Origin: Enhygromyxa salina
GTDB taxonomy: Bacteria; Myxococcota_A; Polyangia; Nannocystales; Nannocystaceae
DNA length: 64,000 nt
NCBI RefSeq assembly: GCF_002994615.1
Contig: NZ_PVNK01000149.1
Span: 31,895-95,894, forward strand
Reading direction: 5' to 3'
In this document: in pieces, positions 36,401 to 46,037 of the stretch
How the letters are laid out: each line of letters starts with the position of its first letter
Numbering within the stretch: position 1 is the first letter of the stretch
Position numbers and translations under genes: made by a program
The notes under the pieces: model-generated
What the model was told of the DNA's origin: nothing
Databases searched by the model: none
Seen by the model: the letters and a program-made list of their open reading frames with translations, nothing else

Positions 36401-39400
36401 CCGGCTGCGCGCCGCTGGTCGTCAGGGCCGGATCCGAGATCGCGGGCTCGCGCTCTTGGTAGAGCACGCGGCGGGTGTCGGTCATGACGCGCTCATGGTG
36501 GATCTGCGTCGCGGCCCGGCCGAAGGCGTGGACGGCAGCGTCGGGGTCGAGCAGAGTCAAGAGCGCGAGGCGAGCGGCCTCGGGCTGCTCGGGCGCGGTG
36601 CAGGTCAGCAGCGCGCGGCGCTGCCAGGGCTCGCGGGTGACCAGGAACAGGTCGAGGAGCAGCTCGGCGCGGGGCTCGGGGGCCAGCGCGGCCAGGTCTC
36701 GATCTTTGTCGAGCACGCAGCTGTCGACCTCGCTCGCCGTCATCCGCGACAGGAGGCGGCGGGCCTCGAAGCGGGCGCGGTCGTCGGGCAGCGGGCGCCC
36801 GGAGCTGCGCATCGACTCGGCGGCGGCGGCCGACTGCGACCAGTCGAGGGGCCGGAAGCTCTCCCGCAGCAGCACGATCTGGGCCAAGAAGGCGCCGAGG
36901 TCGTCGGGCGTCGAGCCGGAGATGAGCATGAACAGGTTGCCCCCGGTCGGGATCAGGACGTTGTGGATGACCGACTCGCCGTCCGCGACGAGGAACTCGA
37001 TCGCGGGCCCGGCGGGCAGCTCGAGCTCGCGGGTCCACAGCAGCGCGTAGTTGCGCGCGGTCCACTCGGCGATCAGCGGCTCGGCGCAGCCGAGGCCCTC
37101 GCAGCGCGAGGCTCGGGGCTCGCGGACGACGAACTGCACGCGGCTGTGGGTCTCGGCCTCGGGGTCCTCGGGGTCGGGCGCGAGCCCGGGGATCGGCTCG
37201 TGGATCCCGAGCCCGTCGGGGTTTCGCTCGGCCGCGGCCGCGAAGAAGGCCTCGGCCGAGGTCTGGATGTCGGCGTGGCGCGTGGGCGCGAGGGCGTCGA
37301 GATCGGCGTCGTCGATCGTCGCGATCTGGACGTCGAAGGCCTCGGGCGTGCGCAGCCACGCGGGCAGCTGGTCTTCGGCGCCGGTCAGGACCGCGGGCAG
37401 GGCCTCGTCGCTGAGCCACGGGTGCGCGGGGAATTCGAGGCGCGCGGCGGCGAGCAGCTGGCGGGCGGCGTCGAGATCGTCGGGGCCGGTCAGCAGCGGG
37501 AGGGCGTCGGCGAGCACCAGCGGGTTGTCGGGGTGGAGCTCGACGAGCTCGCGGGCCAGGGCCAGGGCCTGCTCGCGCATCCGGGCGTCGCCGTACTCCG
37601 ACAGCAGCATCAGCTTGACCACGTGGCACTCGGGGTGGTCGGTGGCCACGCGCTCGTAGGCCGCGAGGCCGCGGTCTTCGGCGTAGGCGTCGAGGAGCTC
37701 GAGCATCGCCGCGCGGGTGATGCGGCCGGCCTCGAGGTCGGCGCGGATCAGCGCGGTGATCGACAGCCCGTAGTGCGCGGTCGAGCGCAGCTCGGCGTCG
37801 CTGGTGTCGCCCTCTTGCCGGGTCGCGGCCAGCATCTGCGGCGAGCGGGCGGTGAACTCCGGGGCCTCGTCGTCCTCGGCGCTCGGCAGCCACGCGAGCA
37901 GGCGCTGGGCGTAGAGATCGGCGGCCTCGAGGTCGAGGCTGCGCACGGCCGAGCCGGCCGCGTAGGCGAAGCGGCGGCGGTCCGCGGGCGCGAACTGGCT
38001 GATGATCTGCTGACGCAAGAGCGCCCCGCGGTAGCGGCCCTGACCGAGCTCGATGTCGTCGGGCTCGGTCGCGATCGCGTCGAGCGCGAGCTGATCGACC
38101 CGGAGCTTGGCGCCGCGCTCGTCCTCGTCTTGCTTCGACAGCCACAGCGACGCGTTGAGCAGCCAGACCGGATCTTCGCGCAGGCCGTCGATCGTCGCCG
38201 CGGTCGCGAAGAACTCGCCGAGGTCGAGGCCGTTGGCGCGCGCGCGCTCGGGGTCGTTGAGCGCGAGGTAGGCGAGGTCGACGGCGAGGAAGCGGGTGCC
38301 GCCGAGCTCGTTCCACAGCGGCACGCAGCGCTCGGCCGCGATCTCGAACTCGTCGCGCTGGAACATGCGCAGGCACGCGTACTGGGCGAGGTCGGGATCT
38401 TCGATCGGCGCGTAGAGATCGCTGATGACGCTGCGCGTGACCGGATCGTCGGCGTTCCACAGCTCCTCGCGGACGATCGTCCAGCTCAGCAAGTCGTCGA
38501 TCGCGTGGCGCTTGCGAGCGCCGGCCAAGAGCAAGGTCGCGTGCGACCCCGCCGGGGGCTGACGAAAGCCCTGGTAGCGCGGGGTCGCCGAAGCCAGCGC
38601 GACCAGCTCGCTGTCGCGTCCGATCAGGTAGGTCAGCCACAGCTCGACGTCGCGGTACTCGACCCGCAGCTCGGGCGGCGCGGCGCCGAGCCAGGCCAGG
38701 ACCTTGGCCGCGATCGGGAACGAGTCGGCGGGCATCGGCGCGGCCTCGAGCTGCTCGAGCAGGCGCTGGAGCCCGAGCTCGGCCAGCGGTCGGACCTTGG
38801 TCGCGGGCTCGCCGATGCCGAGCAGCGCGGCCCCGTCCTCGCGCGCGAGCCACAGCTTGGTCAGCAGCGGGCCGTCGATCTCCTCGCGCGCGGCGGCGTC
38901 GAGCAGCTCGCTCGCGTGCCAGTGCACGGCGCTGTCGGGGAACAAGAGCAGGGCGTCGCGGACCCGGCCGACCTCGCGCTTGCGCAGCTCGAGGGTCCGC
39001 AGCGCGCCCTCGAAGGCCGGCAGCGCGCGCGGGCGCCGGGCCAGGGCCTCGAGGTAGAGGGGGTGGGCGGTGGCGTGGTCGTGGGCGGCCTCGGCCACGC
39101 GCGCGCGCACGTAGGGGGCCATGAAGCCCCGGGGATCTTCGGCGTCGGCGATCGCCAGCGCGCGGTCGCGGAGGATGGTGTGGTCGGCGAGCTGGGCGGC
39201 GAGCGCGAGGCGGCCGGCGACCATGCCCTTGGCCACGCCGTCGAGCTCCTCGACCGCGAGCAGCAGCTCCGCGGTCGCGGCGTCCCACGCACCCATCCGC
39301 GCGAGCGCGAGGCCCCGGGCGAACAGGGCCAGGCGCGAGCGGCCGGGGAACAGCTCGCCGACCATGGCCGGATCGCCGGGCAGCCTGCGCTCGAGAAACC

Positions 39401-41216
39401 ACGTCGCGTCGACGTCGGCGCTGGGGACCTCGAGCAGGAGGTTGGACAGCTCGCGGGGCTCGACGAGGCCGTCTTCGAGATCGCGCAGGGCCATGCTCGC
39501 GATCGTGCGGGTCTCGGGCCGGAGGATCTGTCCGTTTTGCTCGAGGCGCGCGCGCGCGAGGTCGGGCCGGTTGGCCGCGAGCTCGCTGAACAGCGCCGCG
39601 GCCTGAAAGTCGGTCGTCGCGGCCACGCGCGTACCGGCGTAGACCGAGAGGCGCTCGCGGACCGCAGGCAGCTGCTCGCCCTCGAGCCACGGGATCGGCG
39701 AGAACCACGACGCGCGGACGTTGGCCGAGCCGCCGAGGGCGTCGAGGCCCGCGCTGTACTCCTCGCTGGCGACGTCGAGCTTGGCCAGCTCGTCGAGGAC
39801 GTGGCGGCAGTCCTCGTCGAACAGCTTGCGCTCGCGGCAAACCGCGAGCTTGTTGCCGAGCTCGGGCTCGCGCCCGGCGACCGCCGCGAGGGCGCGGTCA
39901 CGCACGCGCTTGGGGGAGTCGGCGTCGATCGCCGCGGAGCCGAGGACCGGGAGCGCGAGCCGAGGCGCGGTCCGGCCTTGGGCCTGGGTCACGAGCTTTC
40001 GGTCGGCCGCCCGGGCGAGCGCGACGTGCTCGGCCGGGGCTTGCTCCTGCTCGAAGTTGCTGACCCAGTTCGAGATCGAGGTCGAGCGCTGGGCCCGGGC
40101 CTTGCGGCGCCAGCGTTGGAAGTCGGCCCGGCCCGCCTCGGTCCCGGACTCGAGCGCGACCATCGCCGTCAGCGTGTCGCGCAGGTCCTTCTCGGCGTCG
40201 GTGGCGTCGTCGAGCTCGAGCTCGGCGAGCAGCTCGCCCGCGTCGCCAAAGGTCCCGCCCGCGACCATCTGCTTGGCCCGAAACAGGGCGAGGGCGCGGC
40301 TGCTCGGGGTCTCACGATGGCGCAGCAGCATCCGCGCCTGGCTGCCGAGGGGGGCGGCGCCGTTGGTGGCGAGGTCGGGGAGCAGGGCCTCGTCCTCGCT
40401 GATCTCCGCGCGGGCGAGGGCGTCGAGCACGACCCGGGCCGCGAGCGCGTCTGGATCCCAGCGGTCGGCCCGAAGGACCGCGCCGAGCCAGCGCTCGTAG
40501 TCGGCGTCGCGGCGCTCGGTGGCCGCGCGGTTGGCCTCGGTCCAGAGCAGATCGACGGCCTCGGGCCCCGCCGCGGCGAGGGACTCGGGCGCCAGGCGGG
40601 GGCTGCCAGCGGGGAGGCCGGGGCCACGGTAGCTGCGCCAGCGCAGGCGCTGGAGGGCGACGAGCATGCTCGGGTTGCCCTCGAAGGCGTCCCACAGCTT
40701 GGCGTAGCCCCAGCTCAGGTCGGCCTCCTGGGTCAGCTTCAGCGCGCGGGCGATGGCCTTGCGCGCGCGCTTGGGCGTGGCCATGAATTGCGCGGCCTCG
40801 ACCACGAGCTGTCCGTCGAGGAGCTCGTCCCCGATCTCGACCGCGAAGCGGGCGGCCTCGTCGAGCTCGTCGAGCGCCGCGGCGTAGGTGGCCTCGGAGT
40901 CGCCCTCGATCCGGACGATCAGCAGGCGCCCGCGGGCGAGGTCGAGCTGCTCGCGGGCGAAGGCGGCGGCCTCGTCGGCGTTGCCGAGCTTGGCCGCGAG
41001 CCGGGCCGCCTCGCGCGCGCGGGCCTGGCCCTCGCTTCGCTCTCCGAACGCGCCGAGGTGGCCGAGACGCACGCGCTCGGCGAGGGCCTCGGCGTCGAGC
41101 GTCCGGGGCTCGGTGTGAACCGTGACTCGGGCCGTCGAGCACGCGCCAACGAGCGCGATCGCCAGGACGAGGACAGGTAGGAACGAGGTCCAAGACCGGC
41201 GGCGGCGCTCAGGCAT
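33432..41216 (-). CDS. Giant lipoprotein with C-terminal transglutaminase-like domain
   Basis: A 2594-residue exported protein. The signal peptide (FLPVLVLAIALVGACS) ends in a lipobox with Cys at 26. About 1700 residues of helical, TPR/HEAT-like sequence follow. Next is a beta-rich stretch (roughly 1800-2400) with DUF3352-like features (VIVDSEHYMFIGDRLLVFSG). The end is a transglutaminase-like papain-fold domain with GEGDCTEYALL (Cys2506), AHAWVAW (His2540) and VDPTAG (Asp2555), an intact triad. It is a single uninterrupted frame of 7.8 kb, so it is under selection. A periplasmic or surface crosslinking or protease-like role is possible; the substrate is unknown. Confidence 0.85.
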   Translation of the reverse strand: MPERRRRSWTSFLPVLVLAIALVGACSTARVTVHTEPRTLDAEALAERVRLGHLGAFGERSEGQARAREAARLAAKLGNADEAAAFAREQLDLARGRLLIVRIEGDSEATYAAALDELDEAARFAVEIGDELLDGQLVVEAAQFMATPKRARKAIARALKLTQEADLSWGYAKLWDAFEGNPSMLVALQRLRWRSYRGPGLPAGSPRLAPESLAAAGPEAVDLLWTEANRAATERRDADYERWLGAVLRADRWDPDALAARVVLDALARAEISEDEALLPDLATNGAAPLGSQARMLLRHRETPSSRALALFRAKQMVAGGTFGDAGELLAELELDDATDAEKDLRDTLTAMVALESGTEAGRADFQRWRRKARAQRSTSISNWVSNFEQEQAPAEHVALARAADRKLVTQAQGRTAPRLALPVLGSAAIDADSPKRVRDRALAAVAGREPELGNKLAVCRERKLFDEDCRHVLDELAKLDVASEEYSAGLDALGGSANVRASWFSPIPWLEGEQLPAVRERLSVYAGTRVAATTDFQAAALFSELAANRPDLARARLEQNGQILRPETRTIASMALRDLEDGLVEPRELSNLLLEVPSADVDATWFLERRLPGDPAMVGELFPGRSRLALFARGLALARMGAWDAATAELLLAVEELDGVAKGMVAGRLALAAQLADHTILRDRALAIADAEDPRGFMAPYVRARVAEAAHDHATAHPLYLEALARRPRALPAFEGALRTLELRKREVGRVRDALLLFPDSAVHWHASELLDAAAREEIDGPLLTKLWLAREDGAALLGIGEPATKVRPLAELGLQRLLEQLEAAPMPADSFPIAAKVLAWLGAAPPELRVEYRDVELWLTYLIGRDSELVALASATPRYQGFRQPPAGSHATLLLAGARKRHAIDDLLSWTIVREELWNADDPVTRSVISDLYAPIEDPDLAQYACLRMFQRDEFEIAAERCVPLWNELGGTRFLAVDLAYLALNDPERARANGLDLGEFFATAATIDGLREDPVWLLNASLWLSKQDEDERGAKLRVDQLALDAIATEPDDIELGQGRYRGALLRQQIISQFAPADRRRFAYAAGSAVRSLDLEAADLYAQRLLAWLPSAEDDEAPEFTARSPQMLAATRQEGDTSDAELRSTAHYGLSITALIRADLEAGRITRAAMLELLDAYAEDRGLAAYERVATDHPECHVVKLMLLSEYGDARMREQALALARELVELHPDNPLVLADALPLLTGPDDLDAARQLLAAARLEFPAHPWLSDEALPAVLTGAEDQLPAWLRTPEAFDVQIATIDDADLDALAPTRHADIQTSAEAFFAAAAERNPDGLGIHEPIPGLAPDPEDPEAETHSRVQFVVREPRASRCEGLGCAEPLIAEWTARNYALLWTRELELPAGPAIEFLVADGESVIHNVLIPTGGNLFMLISGSTPDDLGAFLAQIVLLRESFRPLDWSQSAAAAESMRSSGRPLPDDRARFEARRLLSRMTASEVDSCVLDKDRDLAALAPEPRAELLLDLFLVTREPWQRRALLTCTAPEQPEAARLALLTLLDPDAAVHAFGRAATQIHHERVMTDTRRVLYQEREPAISDPALTTSGAQPAFGLLQVIAALPDEHSRALTRELLGLRDPRLRALALAASATMDYFDGQASPGMPRTEVERLREVVIDGASKDAVLAVRSLMDIPGAANLAAIRERTDKLIEAGIEDDNARGLAIDLAWALARELDAKDRKRLAKLVEAVKLDPDDDRPKRAKRTREGLESMAEDHAAGRKLLTRREPATNAERATIWVREHRPRPAPRSVEQLGATPLAELTPGHEWTYVRVGNAGLFATSLEGLLRRLAPANAADAYLVRTLIYDMLLQGSFSLLSEAGGLDLSEPIECVSPKGSESFACSATVRDRNAVLSTLAARELGDDAGVAVPLSLATEFAGLPLTLGSLPVALHSLIEAPEDELEPDGSPQITAERLRLVRTIAGHELEYYATIELHENRVIVDSEHYMFIGDRLLVFSGSDLAEQLLREPPSGAKALAADPRFAAAVTGWRDGVALQAVDFTEEFGLPQLALEVVLDNEGIEFSARASGERTKIGEFGGLRRLLPDQHVAAVAVALEPDTLREYFEDAELERCAGHGNGAPPPAPAPDQGLRGPEGPSEAKVSGRNPESGDDKQTCGLSADDKLPPVELAEAARAVLLGWYPEVGSALWQDWVLVMPLDANLRKAMKAMKVSTPAAGELREHAGLFWVVSDGALIVASTQALAEDAQDSPIKRAGFDDPAAFAASSLDGQRAAAVVREMAERYTGDRRGDYLRLIATMVGLVDRVELRGEWTPADPNSDEGVLSASVALNLAESDEELALIDRWLASPEVGNASKLPRRLGQAETDSGLSYRIRVDEAEQFARTAVPDDNARISVELVGPDELRMTVLPSRAVASATTQVLTADERDRMLASDNMIRAKDQKIRDVANALRVSGDDAATVAAIVTWVHNQVHYEITPTSLDAVTILERGEGDCTEYALLTVTLLRAAGIPARLQEGMAASGEEMVAHAWVAWHDGTRWREVDPTAGTASVGSGHLELEVVDVLAMISLGKFEILAIDPVGR

Positions 41217-41391
41217 CCCCCCGACCGTAGGTCATGACGCTCATCCGAGCCAGGAGCCTTGTCCCCCAGGATCCTCGCCCCGGCGCTGCTTCGCGGCACC
41301 GCAAGCTCGCCGCGCTCGGCCCCCGAAGCGATCGCGTGCCGGGCTGGGAGGTCGGCGTCACCCCAAGCAGGGCGGGTGCCGAAGGCGTGCC

Positions 41392-42099
41392 TCAGTCGAT
41401 CTCTCGGGTCGCGCGCTCGAGGTTGACCTCGACCAGGCGCCAGCACTCGTCCTCGTTCTCGACCTCATCCTCGAGCAGACGCTCGAGCGCGAGCTCGATC
41501 TCGGCCATCGCCCGCGAGACCTCGGCGTGGCCGTAGGTCCCGGCGGTGCCGTGGAGCGTGTGGGCGATGCGGTGGGCGGCGTCGACGGCGGCCTTGCGCT
41601 TGTCCTCGTCGGCCGCGTGGGCGTGCTCGATCGCCGCGCGCAGCCCGTCGATCTTGCTGCCGAGGCCCTCGGAGTAGCGCCGCCGCAGGGCCGCGAGGCG
41701 GTTGCGCCCGCGCTGCTCGACGGGCTGGTCGAGGATGTTGCGGATCTCCTTGGGCAGCTGCATCGGATCGAAGGGCTTGGGGATCACCCCGGCCGCGCCG
41801 AAGCCGACGTAGCGCTCTTTTTCGTGGGACTGGACCTTGGCGGTCATGAAGATGACCGGGATGTTGCGGGTCTCGGCCATGGCCGCGAGCGCCTTGAAGG
41901 TCGCGACCCCGTCCATCTCGGGCATCATCACGTCGAGCAGGATGACGTCCGGTTTGTTCGCGGTCGCGAGCTCGAGGGCCTGGGCCCCCGACGAGGCCAG
42001 CATGGTCTTCCAGCCGCCGACTTGAGACAGGCTCATCTCGGCGATCGTGCGGATGTCGGGTTCGTCGTCGACGAGGAGGATGGAGTTGATCTCGGCCAC
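41392..42099 (-). CDS. Response regulator with C-terminal Hpt domain (REC-Hpt)
   Basis: A 235-residue two-component phosphorelay protein. The receiver domain (1-125) has acidic DD at 11-12, phospho-acceptor Asp56 in DVILLDVMMPEMDG and Lys108. The Hpt domain (~140-235) carries HTLHGTAGTYG with phospho-acceptor His180. No output domain is present, so it relays phosphate. It is encoded 60 bp downstream of the PAS histidine kinase and is probably its direct partner. The NtrC-type activator divergent from the kinase is a plausible terminal acceptor (inference from position). Confidence 0.92.
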   Translation of the reverse strand: MAEINSILLVDDEPDIRTIAEMSLSQVGGWKTMLASSGAQALELATANKPDVILLDVMMPEMDGVATFKALAAMAETRNIPVIFMTAKVQSHEKERYVGFGAAGVIPKPFDPMQLPKEIRNILDQPVEQRGRNRLAALRRRYSEGLGSKIDGLRAAIEHAHAADEDKRKAAVDAAHRIAHTLHGTAGTYGHAEVSRAMAEIELALERLLEDEVENEDECWRLVEVNLERATREID

Positions 42100-42159
42100 G
42101 GTGGCTCCGTCAGCGAAGGGGAGGGGGAGGGAGGCAGGACGCAGGAGGCAAGGAGGTGG

Positions 42160-44067
42160 TCAGAAGGCGCGCTGGGCCTCGTCTTCGAGGGTCCGCAGGG
42201 CCTCGGCGAGGGCTTGACGCTGCTCGCGGTCCTCGGCGGCGCCGGAGCTGGTCACGAAGTTGGACAGGGCCGAGGCCACGCGGATCAGGCTCGAGCGCAC
42301 GGGGACGGGCAGCCCGCGGCGGCGGGCGAGGCTCGTGGCCTGGCGGTGGAGCTCGCGGGCGAGGTCGCGGTCGTGGTCGCCCCCGCTCGAGCCGATCAGC
42401 ACGACCGCGCCGTCGACGAGCTCGAGGACCGGGTTGCTGCGCTGGCCCTCGACGCGCGCGCGCCGGGCCTTGCGAAAGGGGCTCGACTCGGCCCGAAACC
42501 GACGCAGCGGCCGCTCGCGCTCGGTCTCACCGATCTCGAAGTGAAAGCGAGAGCCGACCCCGGGCTGGCTCTCGACCCCGATCACCCCGCCGTGGGCGTC
42601 GACGATCGCCTTGGAGATAGCGAGGCCGAGGCCGCTGCCCCCGGCCGAGCGGGTGTCGGACTCGTCGAGCTGGGAGAATTTCCGAAACAGCTTGGGCAGC
42701 TGATCTTCGGGGATGCCGGGGCCCTCGTCGCGGATCGAGAAGCGCACGGTGCCGGTCGCGACCTCGTCGAGCTCGACGTAGACCGTGTCGCCGGACTTCG
42801 AGAATTTGATCGCGTTGGACAGCAGGTTGATCAGCACCTGCAGGAGGCGATCGCGGTCACCCCGCAGCTCCGAGGCTGGCTCGAATTCGCGGACCAGGGT
42901 CACGCCGCACTCCTCGGCGTAGCCAGAGATCTCGGCGATGGCCTCGTTGGCGAGCGCGACCGGGTCGAGGAACTCGTTGCGCAGCTCGAGCTTGCCGGTC
43001 TCGATCTTGTCGAGATCGAGGATGTCGTTGACGAGGCGAATCAGCCGCTCGGTGTTGCTCAGCGCGATCTTGACCAGGCTGCTGGTCCGGGCCTCGAGCT
43101 CGCCGACCACGCCCCCGTCGAGGAGCCCGAGCGAGCCGCGGATCGAGGTCAGCGGTGTCCGCAGCTCGTGGCTGACGATCGACACGAACTCGTTCTTGAG
43201 CCGCTCGATGCGGGCGCGCTCGGTGATGTCGGTTGCGATCCCGACCACGCCCTCGAGCCGGTCGTCACTCGTGACCGCTGGCGAACAGCGCAGCTCGAAG
43301 GTCAGGCGGCCGATCGGCGCGGTCGTGAGCGTGGTCTCGCCCGTCATCGCCTTGCGCACCGCGCCGAGCAGCTGCGGCACGTGGGCGAAGACCTCGAACA
43401 CCGAGCGGCCGATGACGCGCTCGGGCGAGACCCCGAGGCCGGCCGCTCCGAGCCCGTCGAAGAGCGACAAGATCCCGTCGGGGTCGATCGAGAACAGGAC
43501 GATCGGCGCGCCCGTGATGATCGTGCGCAGGCGGTTTTCGCTCGCAACCAGGGCCTCCTGGGCGCGTCGCCGCGTGCTCACGTCCTCTTCCGTGATCAGC
43601 GCGAGGCGCTCGGCACGGTCGACGGCGCTGACCTGAATCAAAAACCACGTCCGGCCCCGGGGGCCGTCGCGGGGAACCTCGCTCTCGTAGCGACGGCGCC
43701 GACCGTCGAGGACCTCGAGCACGCCGGCCACGAACGCACCGATCTCGTCGGTCGGGCCCCCTGGAGTGAGGCCGGCGAGGTAGTGGCTGCCGATCGGCCG
43801 CCAGGCGGGCGCGTCGGGCTGCTCGTTGGCTGTGGGTGACAGCCAGGCGCGATTGGCAGCGACTACCCGGCCATCTCGATCGATGAGGGCCGCGCGATTG
43901 GGCATGGCCTCGAGCAGCTCGTCGGTCGGTCCGTGCGCGCGCTTCGGCGCGTCCTCATCGGCGCGCTTCGGCGCGGCCCCGTCCGCGCGCTCCGGCGCAC
44001 CGATAGTCACCGGGTCGCGGTCCGGTTCGCCGCCAACCCGGGCCTGCTCGCCGCTCGAGGACGTCAC
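42160..44067 (-). CDS. PAS-domain sensor histidine kinase
   Basis: A 635-residue soluble sensor kinase. It has two PAS-like domains ([20 protein letters not shown] and [20 protein letters not shown]), a HisKA domain with SHELRTPL (phospho-His), and a HATPase with [18 protein letters not shown] and [10 protein letters not shown] boxes. It ends with a ~110-residue tail. No membrane segment. The GTG at 44067 is preferred: the frame runs to 44172, but that stretch is low-complexity and carries the divergent activator's promoter. Near the N-terminus an APKRA-type repeat is encoded by GC-rich repeated DNA. It forms an operon with REC-Hpt. Confidence 0.9.
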   Translation of the reverse strand: MTSSSGEQARVGGEPDRDPVTIGAPERADGAAPKRADEDAPKRAHGPTDELLEAMPNRAALIDRDGRVVAANRAWLSPTANEQPDAPAWRPIGSHYLAGLTPGGPTDEIGAFVAGVLEVLDGRRRRYESEVPRDGPRGRTWFLIQVSAVDRAERLALITEEDVSTRRRAQEALVASENRLRTIITGAPIVLFSIDPDGILSLFDGLGAAGLGVSPERVIGRSVFEVFAHVPQLLGAVRKAMTGETTLTTAPIGRLTFELRCSPAVTSDDRLEGVVGIATDITERARIERLKNEFVSIVSHELRTPLTSIRGSLGLLDGGVVGELEARTSSLVKIALSNTERLIRLVNDILDLDKIETGKLELRNEFLDPVALANEAIAEISGYAEECGVTLVREFEPASELRGDRDRLLQVLINLLSNAIKFSKSGDTVYVELDEVATGTVRFSIRDEGPGIPEDQLPKLFRKFSQLDESDTRSAGGSGLGLAISKAIVDAHGGVIGVESQPGVGSRFHFEIGETERERPLRRFRAESSPFRKARRARVEGQRSNPVLELVDGAVVLIGSSGGDHDRDLARELHRQATSLARRRGLPVPVRSSLIRVASALSNFVTSSGAAEDREQRQALAEALRTLEDEAQRAF

Positions 44068-44165
44068 TGCGCCGCAGTATGCCGTCCGCGGGCGTGCATC
44101 ACCAGCAGCGAGTCGCCCGGCCGGCCCGAACCTGGAGTTCGAGCTTGGCGTCGGCGTCATTGTAC

Positions 44166-44194
44166 TTGTCACCCGTCAATGTCCGCTGTCATAA
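44166..44194 (+). promoter_or_regulatory. Sigma-70-like promoter of the NtrC-type activator gene
   Basis: TTGTCA (44166-44171), 17-bp spacer, TCATAA (44189-44194). Transcription would start about 44201, at the ATG 44203, so the message would be nearly leaderless. This also decides against the upstream ATG at 44179. Confidence 0.6.
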
Positions 44195-44202
44195 ACGAGT
44201 GG

Positions 44203-45594
44203 ATGAGGGAACCAGGTGCACGGAGCAAGGCCAGGGTGTTGGTGGTCGACGACGATGTCGACCTGCTGGCGCTGCTCGAGGCCGGGCTGGAGGGCGGGGG
44301 CTACGAGGTCGAGGTCTGCGGTTCGGCCGAGCGCGCGCTCGAGATGCTCGAGGTCGCGGCGCACGACATGATCATCACCGACATCAACCTGCCGGGCATG
44401 AGCGGGCTCGACTTTTGCTCCCGGGTCGTGTCCGAGCGCGGGAACCTCGTGGTCATGGTGATGACGGCCTTCTCGAGCATCAAGTCGGCGGTCACCGCCC
44501 TGCGCGCCGGGGCCTACGACTACCTGCTCAAGCCCCTCGACATCGAGGCGCTGGTCCATCGGCTCGACCGCGTAGTTCGCGAGCAGGACACCCAGCGCGA
44601 AGTGCAAAAATTGCGCGAGATCGTCGCGGAAGAGCGGGGCTTCGAGGGCCTGCTCGGAACCAGCGCGCCGATGCAGAAGCTCTACGATCTGGTCGCGCGC
44701 GCGGGCGAGACCGACGCCTCGGTCCTGGTCACGGGCGAGAGCGGCACGGGCAAGGAGCTCGTGTCTCGCGCCTTGCACCGTCGCAGCGTCCGTCGGGGCG
44801 CGCCCTTCGTCCCCGTCAACTGCTCGGCGATCCCCGACACCCTGCTCGAGAGCGAGCTCTTTGGCCACTCGCAAGGCGCGTTCACCGACGCCCGTAAATC
44901 CCGGGCCGGGCTGTTCGTCGAGGCCACGGGTGGGACTCTGTTCCTCGACGAGATCGGTGAGATCCCGCTCCAGGTCCAGCCCAAGCTGTTGCGCGCGCTC
45001 GAGGAGCGCAAGGTTCGGCCGGTCGGCTCCGACAAAGAGAGCGACGTCGACGTCCGGCTGGTCGCCGCGACCAACCGGGATCTCGAGGCCGCGGTCGAGG
45101 ACGGCAGCTTCCGCGAGGATCTGTTCTTCCGCGTCAACGTCATCCACATCCACGTGCCGCCGCTTCGCGCTCGCGGGGGCGACGTGCTGCTCCTGGCCCA
45201 GAGTTTTCTCGAGCGCTACGCCGCGCGCTTTGGCAAGGAGGTCGCCGGGCTCAGCTCGGGCTCGGCCGAGCGGCTCATGGCCTACAGCTGGCCGGGCAAC
45301 GTCCGCGAGCTGCGCAACTGCATCGAGCGCGCCGTCGCCCTCGGCCGCGGCGCCGAGATCGAGGTCGAAGATCTGCCGGAGCGTGTGCGGACCCACAGCC
45401 GCGCCCAGCTGGTCGTCGGCAGCGACGATCCCTCCGAGCTGGCCGAGCTGGCCGAGATCGAGCGCCGCTACATCCTCCACGTGATGGAGGTCGTCGGTGG
45501 GAACAAGAGCCTCGCGGCCAAGACGCTGGGTCTCGACCGCAAGACCCTCTACCGCAAGCTCCAGCGCTACGCGCGTGCTGGGACTGCGAGTTGA
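44203..45594 (+). CDS. NtrC-family sigma-54-dependent response regulator
   Basis: A 463-residue bacterial enhancer-binding protein. The receiver has DDD at 16-18 and Asp60. The AAA+ domain has Walker A GESGTGKE at 178-185, the sigma-54 contact loop GAFTDA at 225-230, GGTLFLDEIGE Walker B, and an arginine-finger region. The C-terminal Fis HTH is NKSLAAKTLGLDRKTLYRKL. The contact loop has Asp in place of the second Gly of GAFTGA. It is divergent from the histidine kinase/REC-Hpt operon, so probably its output. Activated genes are unknown; no clear -24/-12 promoter was found nearby. Confidence 0.93.
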   Translation: MREPGARSKARVLVVDDDVDLLALLEAGLEGGGYEVEVCGSAERALEMLEVAAHDMIITDINLPGMSGLDFCSRVVSERGNLVVMVMTAFSSIKSAVTALRAGAYDYLLKPLDIEALVHRLDRVVREQDTQREVQKLREIVAEERGFEGLLGTSAPMQKLYDLVARAGETDASVLVTGESGTGKELVSRALHRRSVRRGAPFVPVNCSAIPDTLLESELFGHSQGAFTDARKSRAGLFVEATGGTLFLDEIGEIPLQVQPKLLRALEERKVRPVGSDKESDVDVRLVAATNRDLEAAVEDGSFREDLFFRVNVIHIHVPPLRARGGDVLLLAQSFLERYAARFGKEVAGLSSGSAERLMAYSWPGNVRELRNCIERAVALGRGAEIEVEDLPERVRTHSRAQLVVGSDDPSELAELAEIERRYILHVMEVVGGNKSLAAKTLGLDRKTLYRKLQRYARAGTAS

Positions 45595-45842
45595 GTTGTT
45601 TTTTACCCCCCCGACCATTAGCGACTTTGCCACGCACGGCCGCTGCGCGGCCGGTCGCGTCCTCGCTGCGCTCGGTCGCTCGGTGGGCTGGGATGAGCTT
45701 CGCAGTCGTTTGTGTGGCGGGTTGTTTTTGACCCCCGCAGGCGTCAGCGACTTTGCCACGCACGGCCGCTGCGCGGCCGGTCGCGTCCTCGCTGCGCTCG
45801 GTCGCTCGGTGGGCTGGGATGAGCTTCGCAGTCGGGTGCGTG

Positions 45843-45872
45843 GCCCCCTAGAAGGGGGCTCGGGTTCCTTTG
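45843..45872 (+). terminator. Terminator-like hairpin after repeat copy 2
   Basis: GCCCCC (45843-45848), loop TAGAA, GGGGGC (45854-45859), followed by a weaker TTCCTTTG T-rich stretch. Confidence 0.5.
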
Positions 45873-46008
45873 ACCCCCCACAGGCAGCTGTTTTTGACCC
45901 CCACAGGCGTCAGCGACTTTGCCACGCACGGCCGCTGCGCGGCCGGTCGCGTCCTCGCTGCGCTCGGTCGCTCGGTGGGCTGGGATGAGCTTCGCAGTCG
46001 TTTGTGTG

Positions 46009-46037
46009 GCCCCCTAGAAGGGGGCTTGGGTTCTTTT
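46009..46037 (+). terminator. Terminator-like hairpin after repeat copy 3
   Basis: GCCCCC (46009-46014), loop TAGAA, GGGGGC (46020-46025), then TTGGG and TTCTTTTT: a classical stem plus T-tract. Confidence 0.6.

Noticed and set aside
35757..41180. Open frame of 1807 codons on the plus strand opposite the giant lipoprotein gene
   Set aside because: Same GC-driven shadow; the minus-strand product has a lipobox and a transglutaminase triad.
45497..45988. Possible repeat protein (…GRVLAALGRSVGWDELRS…) across the 45.6-kb array
   Set aside because: Copy spacings 126, 166 and 143 bp break the frame between copies, there is no start or RBS, and units contain terminator-like hairpins.
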